Of a stretch of 64,000 bases of DNA, positions 58,957 through 64,000 are shown piece by piece. The notes under the pieces are model-generated. The model did not search any database. It worked only from the letters and a program-made list of their open reading frames with translations, and had not been told where the DNA came from. The translations under genes were made by a program, and so were the position numbers. The stretch comes from CBDCNH01 sp965219015. GTDB taxonomy: Bacteria; Pseudomonadota; Alphaproteobacteria; Rhodobacterales; Rhodobacteraceae. The first letter of the stretch is position 1, and each line of letters begins with the position of its first letter. The stretch is from assembly GCA_965219015.1 (NCBI GenBank), contig CBDCNH010000011.1, positions 558,001-622,000 of the forward strand. Reading direction: 5' to 3'.

Positions 58957-59045
58957 AAAAGAGCCACGATGGCGTGAAGGCACGCGGCATCGGTTGCGCG
59001 GCGGCGGCGGTTCGGTCACCTGACCGCGAGGGACACGGAGGCAGG

Positions 59046-59663
59046 ATGCTCGACGCGGTGATGCGCCGGCTGATCGACCCGGCGCTCGACCGGCACGGGC
59101 GCCGGCTCGCCGGGATCGGCGTGCGCGCGGACTGGGTGACGCTCGCGGGGCTCGGGCTCGGTCTTGCGGCGGCGGCGCTGATCGGGGCGGGCCACGTGCC
59201 GGCGGCGCTGGTGCCGCTCCTTCTCGGACGGCTCGCGGACGGGCTCGACGGCGCGGTGGCGCGGGCGACCGCACGGACCGACTTCGGCGGCTATCTCGAC
59301 ATCGTGTGCGATTTCCTCGTCTACGGCGCGGTGCCGCTCGGCTTCGTGGTGCTGGCGCCCGCGGCGAACGGCGCTGCGGGCGCGTGGCTGCTCGCGAGCT
59401 TCTACGTCAACGGGGCGAGCTTCCTCGGCTTCGCGATCCTCGCCGAGAAGCGCGGACTGACGTCGGCGAAGCGCGGCGCGAAGTCGCTCTACTTCACCGG
59501 CGGGCTCCTCGAGGGCACCGAGACCATCGTGTTCCTCGTGGCGCTCTGCCTCTTCCCCGCAGCTTTCGCGCCGCTTGCCTGGGGCTTCGGGACGCTGTGC
59601 TTCGTGACCGCCGCGGCACGGATGCTGCTGGCGCGGCGGGTGTTCGGCGGCGACCGGAAATAA
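59046..59663 (+). CDS. CDP-alcohol phosphatidyltransferase family membrane protein
   Basis: A 205-residue integral membrane enzyme. The catalytic motif DG-x2-A-R-x8-G-x3-D-x3-D is complete in DGLDGAVAR...GGYLDIVCD. Six hydrophobic helices are predicted. The acceptor alcohol is unknown (serine, inositol, glycerol phosphate or other). The start at 59046 follows GGAGGCAGG. Confidence 0.9.
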   Translation: MLDAVMRRLIDPALDRHGRRLAGIGVRADWVTLAGLGLGLAAAALIGAGHVPAALVPLLLGRLADGLDGAVARATARTDFGGYLDIVCDFLVYGAVPLGFVVLAPAANGAAGAWLLASFYVNGASFLGFAILAEKRGLTSAKRGAKSLYFTGGLLEGTETIVFLVALCLFPAAFAPLAWGFGTLCFVTAAARMLLARRVFGGDRK

Positions 59664-59701
59664 CGTTGGCCCGCAGTCAACGCCGGCCCTAGGGTGTCGC
59701 G

Positions 59702-60388
59702 ATGACCGATACCGGCCTCGTCATCTTCGATTGCGACGGCGTGCTGATCGACAGCGAGGCGATCAGCGCGCGGATGCTCATCGCCGAGCTGGCGGGCCAC
59801 GGCGTGACGGTGACGCCCGAGCATGTCGCGGCGACCTTCCTCGGACGCAGCTACGCGGTCGTGCTCGCGGAGGTCCGCGAGCGCTTCGGGATCGTGCTGC
59901 CGGACGGCTTCGAGGCGACCTACCGGGCGCGGCTGCTGGCGGCGTTCGAGACCGAGCTCAGGGTCATGCCCGGCGTCGCGGCGGTGATCGGCGCGCTCGG
60001 CGTGCCGTGCTGCGTCGCCACGTCGTCGAGCCCCGCGCGCGCGCACCGGTCGCTGGCGCTTGCGGGGCTCGCCGAGACGTTCCGCGGGCGCGTGTTCACG
60101 GCCTCCGAGGTGGCACGGGGCAAGCCCGCGCCGGACCTGTTTCTCCATGCCGCGGCGAAGATGGGCGTGGCGCCGGAGGCCTGCCTCGTGATCGAGGACA
60201 GTCTGACGGGCGTGCGCGCGGCGCGGGCGGCGGGGATGGAGGTCTGGCGCTTCCTCGGCGGCAGCCATTTCGCGGGGCTCGACACGACCGAGCCCGGGGA
60301 CGCCGCGCCCGACCGGCGCTTCGCGGATTTCGCGGACTTCTTCGACGCGCGCGCCGCCCTGCGCCGCCAGACCGCGCAGGTCTCGTGA
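59702..60388 (+). CDS. HAD-family sugar phosphatase
   Basis: A 228-residue HAD subfamily IA hydrolase. Motif I is FDCDGVLIDSE, motif II is VATSSSPARAH, and motifs III/IV are GKPAPDLFL and CLVIEDSLTGVRAA. The beta-phosphoglucomutase-like cap suggests a hexose or polyol phosphate substrate. The stop overlaps the SorC regulator start (GTGA), tying it to the polyol locus. Confidence 0.9.
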   Translation: MTDTGLVIFDCDGVLIDSEAISARMLIAELAGHGVTVTPEHVAATFLGRSYAVVLAEVRERFGIVLPDGFEATYRARLLAAFETELRVMPGVAAVIGALGVPCCVATSSSPARAHRSLALAGLAETFRGRVFTASEVARGKPAPDLFLHAAAKMGVAPEACLVIEDSLTGVRAARAAGMEVWRFLGGSHFAGLDTTEPGDAAPDRRFADFADFFDARAALRRQTAQVS

Positions 60389-61377
60389 ACTCGCTGCCGC
60401 CCGACGACCGCACGCCGCTCGACGATGCGGCGCGCGCGGGCTGGCTCTACTACGTCGCGGGGCTGACGCAGGACCAGATCGCGCGCGAGCTCGGCATCTC
60501 GCGGCAGCGCGCGCAGCGGCTCGTCTCGCGCGCGCTCGCCGAGCGGCTGATCCACGTCCGGCTCGATCACCGCGTGGCGGCCTGCCTCGATCTCGAGGCG
60601 GCGCTGCAGGCCGCCTTCGGCCTCGCCCTCGCACGGGTCGCGCCGAGCCTTCCGGCGGCGTCGGACCCGGTGCGCTCGGTGGCGCCGCTCGCCGCGAGCG
60701 TGGTCGAGGGCTTCCTCGCGCGGGCCGACCCGCTGGTGATCGCGCTTGGCACCGGACGGTTCCTCAGGGCGACGGTGGAGGAGCTGACGTTCATGGAATG
60801 CGAGCAGCACCGCATCGTCTCGCTCATCGGCAACATCGCCCCGGACGGCTCGGCGTCGTACTACGACGTCATCATGCGGATCGCCGACAAGGTGCGCGCG
60901 CCGCACTACCCGATGCCGATGCCGGTGATCGCGGAGACGGTGGAGGACCGCGCCCTCTTCGCCTCGCTGAAGCCGATCCGCAGCGTGCAGCGTCTCGCCG
61001 CGGGCGCCGACGTGACCTTCGTCGGCGTGGGGCAGATGACGGACGACGCGCCGCTCCTGACCGACGGCTTCATCGAGCGCGCCGATCTCGACGTGATGCT
61101 GGCGCACGGCGCGGCGGGCGAGATCTCCGGCTGGGCCTTCGACGCCGACGGGCGCTATCTCGACGTCGGCACCAACCGTCGCGTCGGCGGCGTGCGCGTC
61201 GAAGCGGCGAGCGCGCGGCCGGTCATCGGGATCGCGGCCGGGCCCGCCAAGGTCGCGGCGATGCGCGCGGCACTGCGGGGCGGCATCCTGAACGGGCTCG
61301 TCACCGACGAGGCAACCGCACGCAGCCTCTTGACCGAAGCCCGCTCCGTGCCGTCCACTGCGAGACAAGGCGGTTGA
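60385..61377 (+). CDS. SorC/DeoR-type sugar-binding transcriptional regulator
   Basis: A 330-residue regulator. The HTH near residues 15-55 reads AGWLYYVAGLTQDQIARELG and SRQRAQRLVSRALAERLIHV. The SorC effector domain has VIALGTGRFLRATVEEL, FVGVGQMTDDAPLLTDGFI, GEISGWAFDADGRYLD and GIAAGPAKVAAMRAALRG. SmoC-like proteins of this family control sorbitol/mannitol genes in Rhodobacter. It starts with GTG overlapping the HAD stop. Confidence 0.92.
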   Translation: MNSLPPDDRTPLDDAARAGWLYYVAGLTQDQIARELGISRQRAQRLVSRALAERLIHVRLDHRVAACLDLEAALQAAFGLALARVAPSLPAASDPVRSVAPLAASVVEGFLARADPLVIALGTGRFLRATVEELTFMECEQHRIVSLIGNIAPDGSASYYDVIMRIADKVRAPHYPMPMPVIAETVEDRALFASLKPIRSVQRLAAGADVTFVGVGQMTDDAPLLTDGFIERADLDVMLAHGAAGEISGWAFDADGRYLDVGTNRRVGGVRVEAASARPVIGIAAGPAKVAAMRAALRGGILNGLVTDEATARSLLTEARSVPSTARQGG

Positions 61378-61394
61378 CTTGCGTGCCGCGCATG

Positions 61395-61433
61395 GTGAGT
61401 ATTTGCTCACGTCAAGAGTAGATGCTCACTCTT
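61395..61433 (+). promoter_or_regulatory. Candidate SorC/SmoC operator array
   Basis: Two inverted repeats lie in the 74-bp gap before the binding-protein gene: GTGAG-TATTTG-CTCAC (61395-61410) and AAGAGT-N8-ACTCTT (61414-61433). The half-site TGCTCAC is repeated at 61404 and 61423, 19 bp apart. The position is right for control by the adjacent SorC-type regulator. Confidence 0.6.
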
Positions 61434-61451
61434 GGGTCAGGGAGGATACTG

Positions 61452-62762
61452 ATGAAGGTACTGGTTCGCGCGCTTATGAGCGCGTGCGCGGTCGCGGCCC
61501 TATCGACGGGCGCGATGGCCGAGAAGATCACCATCGCCACGGTGAACAACGGCGACATGATCCGGATGCAGGGGCTGACGGACGACTTCAAGGCGAAGAA
61601 CCCCGACATCGACGTCGAGTGGGTCACGCTCGAGGAGAACGTGCTGCGGCAGCGCGTGACGACCGACATCGCCACCAAGGGCGGTCAGTACGACGTCATG
61701 ACGATCGGCACCTACGAGGTTCCGATCTGGGGCAAGCAGGACTGGCTCGTGCCGCTCGACGACCTGCCGGCAAGCTACGACACGCAGGACATCCTGCCGT
61801 CGATCCGGAACGGGCTCAGCGTCGACGGGACGCTCTACGCCGCGCCGTTCTACGGCGAGTCCTCGATGGTCATGTACCGCACGGACCTGATGGAGAAGGC
61901 CGGGCTCACGATGCCCGACAAGCCGGACTGGACGTTCATCGCGGACGCCGCGAAGAAGATGACCGACAAGGACGCCGGCATCTACGGCATCTGCCTCCGC
62001 GGCAAGGCCGGCTGGGGCGAGAACATGGCGTTCCTCACCGCGATGTCGAACTCGTTCGGCGCGCGCTGGTTCGACGAGGACTGGAAGGCCCAGTTCGACA
62101 CCAAGCCGTGGAAGGACACGCTGACTTTCTACGTCAACCTGATGAACGACGCAGGCCCTCCGGGCGCGTCCTCGAACGGGTTCAACGAGAACCTCGCCCT
62201 CTTCCAGACCGGCAAGTGCGGGATGTGGATCGACGCGACGGTCGCAGCCTCGTTCGTGACGGACCCCAAGGACTCGACGGTCGCCGACAAGGTCGGCTTC
62301 GCGCTGGCGCCGGACATGGGGCTCGGCAAGCGGTCGAACTGGCTCTGGGCCTGGAGCCTCGGCATCCCCGCCGGGACCAAGCAGGAAGCCGCGGCGAAGA
62401 AGTTCGTCGAATGGGCGACCTCGAAGGAGTATCTCGATCTCGTCGCCTCGAAGGACGGCTGGGCGAGCGTGCCTCCGGGAACGCGGACCTCGCTCTACGA
62501 GAACCCCGAGTACAAGAAGGTTCCGTTCGCGGCCGAGACGCTCGCCAGCATCGAAGCGGCCGATCCCGAGCATCCCACGGTCGATCCGGTGCCCTACACC
62601 GGCGTGCAGTTCGTCGCGATCCCGGAGTTCCAGGGGATCGGCACCGCGGTCGGCCAGCAGTTCTCGGCCGCCCTTGCGGGGACCACGAGCGTCGATCAGG
62701 CGCTGCAGAACGCGCAGGCGCTCACCACGCGTGAGATGTCGAAGGCCGGCTACCCGAAGTGA
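61452..62762 (+). CDS. Polyol ABC transporter, solute-binding protein
   Basis: A 436-residue periplasmic protein with signal peptide MKVLVRALMSACAVAALSTG plus AMA. The type-1 sugar-binding fold reads ITIATVNNGDMIRMQGLTDD, YDVMTIGTYEVPIWGKQDWL, APFYGESSMVMYRTDL and WLWAWSLGIPAGTKQEAAAK. It resembles SmoE of the sorbitol/mannitol transporter. The ribosome site is GGGAGGA. It is the first gene of a transporter operon. Confidence 0.92.
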   Translation: MKVLVRALMSACAVAALSTGAMAEKITIATVNNGDMIRMQGLTDDFKAKNPDIDVEWVTLEENVLRQRVTTDIATKGGQYDVMTIGTYEVPIWGKQDWLVPLDDLPASYDTQDILPSIRNGLSVDGTLYAAPFYGESSMVMYRTDLMEKAGLTMPDKPDWTFIADAAKKMTDKDAGIYGICLRGKAGWGENMAFLTAMSNSFGARWFDEDWKAQFDTKPWKDTLTFYVNLMNDAGPPGASSNGFNENLALFQTGKCGMWIDATVAASFVTDPKDSTVADKVGFALAPDMGLGKRSNWLWAWSLGIPAGTKQEAAAKKFVEWATSKEYLDLVASKDGWASVPPGTRTSLYENPEYKKVPFAAETLASIEAADPEHPTVDPVPYTGVQFVAIPEFQGIGTAVGQQFSAALAGTTSVDQALQNAQALTTREMSKAGYPK

Positions 62763-62770
62763 GCCGATGC

Positions 62771-62796
62771 GGGACGGGGCCCAAGGGCTCCGTCCC
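62771..62796 (+). other. Stem-loop between binding-protein and permease genes
   Basis: GGGACGGGGCCC and GGGCTCCGTCCC pair over 12 bp with one G-T and an AA tip, 9 bp after the binding-protein stop. With no T-run, it is most likely an mRNA-stabilising or attenuating hairpin. Such hairpins raise the binding-protein transcript over the permeases, as known for malE-malF. Confidence 0.6.
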
Positions 62797-62863
62797 CACG
62801 TCCAGGGCCCGGCCTTCGCGCCCTGCCCCGCCCCATCCAACGTAGCGCATCCCCGAGGGTCTC

Positions 62864-63733
62864 ATGGCCACCCAGCACTCGCGCGCCGCCGCGCGGCTCA
62901 TGATCTCGCCTGCCGTCATCCTTCTGCTCGGCTGGATGATCATCCCGCTCTCGATGACGCTCTACTTCTCGTTCCTGCACTACAATCTCCTGACGCCAGG
63001 CACGAACTTCATCGGCTTCGCGAACTACAGCTACTTCCTGACCGATCCCGCGTTCTTCTCGGCGCTCTGGAACACCATCGCCCTCGTCCTCGGCGTGCTC
63101 TTCGTGACCGTGTTCGGCGGAGTCGCGCTGGCGCTTCTCCTCGACCAGCCGATGTGGGGCCAGGGGATCGTCCGCATCCTCGTCATCGCGCCGTTCTTCG
63201 TGATGCCGACGGTGACGGCGCTCGTATGGAAGAACATGTTCTTCAACCCGGTGAACGGCCTCTTCGCCTATGCCGCGAAGGCGCTCGGGTTCCAGCCGGT
63301 CGACTGGCTGGCGCAGATCCCGCTCTTGTCGATCATCATCATCGTGGCCTGGCAGTGGCTGCCCTTCGCGACGCTCATCCTGCTCACCGCCGTGCAGTCG
63401 CTCGACCGCGAGCAGCACGAGGCGGCGGAGATGGACGGCGCCAGCGTGTGGTCGCGGTTCTGGTACCTGACGCTGCCGCATCTCAGCCGCGCCATAACCG
63501 TCGTCATCCTGATCCAGACGATCTTCCTCTTGTCGGTCTTCGCCGAGATCCTCGTGACCACCAACGGCGGCCCCGGCACGGCCTCGACCAACCTCACCTA
63601 CCTCGTCTACGTGCAGTCGCTCTTGCAGTTCGACGTGGGCGGCGGGTCGGCGGGCGGGATCGTCGCGGTCATCCTCGCAAACATTGTCGCGATCTTCCTG
63701 ATGCGGATGATCGGCAAGAACCTGGACGCCTGA
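62864..63733 (+). CDS. Polyol ABC transporter permease 1
   Basis: A 289-residue MalF-type permease (SmoF-like) with six membrane helices. The EAA loop that contacts the ATPase is EQHEAAEMDGASVWSRFWYL near residue 185. FVMPTVTALVWKNMFFNPVN is typical of sugar and polyol importers. The second permease starts 1 bp after its stop. Confidence 0.93.
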   Translation: MATQHSRAAARLMISPAVILLLGWMIIPLSMTLYFSFLHYNLLTPGTNFIGFANYSYFLTDPAFFSALWNTIALVLGVLFVTVFGGVALALLLDQPMWGQGIVRILVIAPFFVMPTVTALVWKNMFFNPVNGLFAYAAKALGFQPVDWLAQIPLLSIIIIVAWQWLPFATLILLTAVQSLDREQHEAAEMDGASVWSRFWYLTLPHLSRAITVVILIQTIFLLSVFAEILVTTNGGPGTASTNLTYLVYVQSLLQFDVGGGSAGGIVAVILANIVAIFLMRMIGKNLDA

Positions 63734-63734
63734 C

Positions 63735-64000
63735 ATGGCCCGCGCCGTCACCCGCCAACAGAAGCTGACCGTCACGATCATCGCCTGGGCGATCGGGCTG
63801 CTGATCTTCTTCCCGATCCTGTGGACGTTCCTCACGTCGTTCAAGACCGAGGGCGAGGCGGTCGCGTCGCCGCCGGTGTTCCTGAACTTCCACTGGACGC
63901 TCGAGAACTACGGCGAGGTGCAGCGGCGCTCGAACTACGGGCTGCACTTCTTCAACTCGGTGGTGATCTCGCTCGGATCGACGCTGCTCGCGCTCATCAT
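63735..64000 (+). CDS. Polyol ABC transporter permease 2, cut by window end
   Basis: A MalG-type permease (SmoG-like). Eighty-eight residues are visible: MARAVTRQQKLTVTIIAWAI, then FFPILWTFLTSFKTEGEAV, HWTLENYGEVQRRSNYGLHF and NSVVISLGSTLLALI. The first membrane helix and the start of the second are present; the EAA loop lies beyond base 64000. The ATPase and polyol dehydrogenase genes are expected to follow. Confidence 0.92.
   Translation, partial: MARAVTRQQKLTVTIIAWAIGLLIFFPILWTFLTSFKTEGEAVASPPVFLNFHWTLENYGEVQRRSNYGLHFFNSVVISLGSTLLALI

Noticed and set aside
53268..58967. A minus-strand frame open for about 1900 codons opposite the XpaC-kinase genes
   Set aside because: It is a by-product of extreme G/C third positions. 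Its product is Arg/His/Pro/Val-rich and repetitive, with no domain, while the plus strand holds well-recognised proteins.

Overview
The window is a very GC-rich chromosome segment from an alphaproteobacterium, most likely Rhodobacterales (Rhodobacteraceae in the broad sense). The assignment is inferred from gene content: a SorC-type regulator next to a SmoEFG-like polyol ABC transporter, an EnvC-like/CtpA/RppH block, the succinylase lysine genes dapD and dapE beside rnr, DUF1127, IalB and Excalibur-type lipoproteins, and a GAAC-N7-GAAT LexA-like box before dnaE2. Almost all of the window is ordinary, densely packed coding DNA. I see no prophage, insertion sequence or CRISPR array.

Layout. 1-2.4 kb: tyrosine/homogentisate catabolism (fahA, cut by the window edge, and hmgA). 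2.6 kb: tRNA-Lys(UUU). 2.75-6.4 kb: dapF, mtaB, a PaiB-like flavoprotein, a small membrane protein and a GST. 6.5-14.9 kb: rsfS, rlmH, gpmI, an EnvC-like gene, ctpA and rppH, ending in an SOS-type dnaE2 that lacks its C-terminal OB region. 14.9-18 kb: envelope proteins and a MltB-type transglycosylase. 18-23 kb (minus strand): dapD, a GlsB/YeaQ membrane protein, a small unknown, dapE and rnr. 23-25 kb: a LOG-like gene followed by a decayed patch with a broken regulator gene. 25-28.6 kb: two YsnF-type stress proteins, a cation efflux protein and rlmN. 28.6-31 kb: a three-gene translationally coupled cassette (Gfo/Idh oxidoreductase, CMP-sugar transferase, SDR). 31-36.5 kb: IalB, a Rhizobium-type asparaginase, and the serine genes serB, serC and serA with a hairpin leader before serC. 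36.6-44.3 kb: mixed housekeeping and stress genes, including HdeD, a glyoxalase-DinB fusion, HisN, a PraR-like regulator behind a consensus sigma-54 promoter, a LysR regulator, a YbhL-like gene and rpmG. 44.4-47.4 kb: gamma-glutamyltransferase, a decayed patch with an NTF2-like pseudogene, and rnpB. 47.4-51.6 kb (minus strand): a TadA-ceramidase fusion, gatC, gatA, a lipoprotein and ampD. 51.6-57.9 kb: rluB-like, then an operon-like run of XpaC, TelA, a DUF2927 lipoprotein, an SPFH/GYF protein and a zinc-ribbon membrane protein. 57.9-64 kb: a PfkB sugar kinase, a CDP-alcohol phosphatidyltransferase, then a polyol uptake operon (HAD phosphatase, SorC regulator, binding protein, two permeases, the second cut by the window end).

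The strongest unusual items are the TadA-ceramidase fusion, the XpaC/TelA/SPFH/zinc-ribbon operon, a perfect sigma-54 promoter in front of a PraR-like regulator, two exact EcfG-type promoters (GGAAC-N16/17-CGTT) in front of small stress-membrane genes, the OB-less DnaE2 with its LexA-like box, and the orphan CMP-sugar cassette. All functional calls rest on reading motifs by eye; no database search was run.
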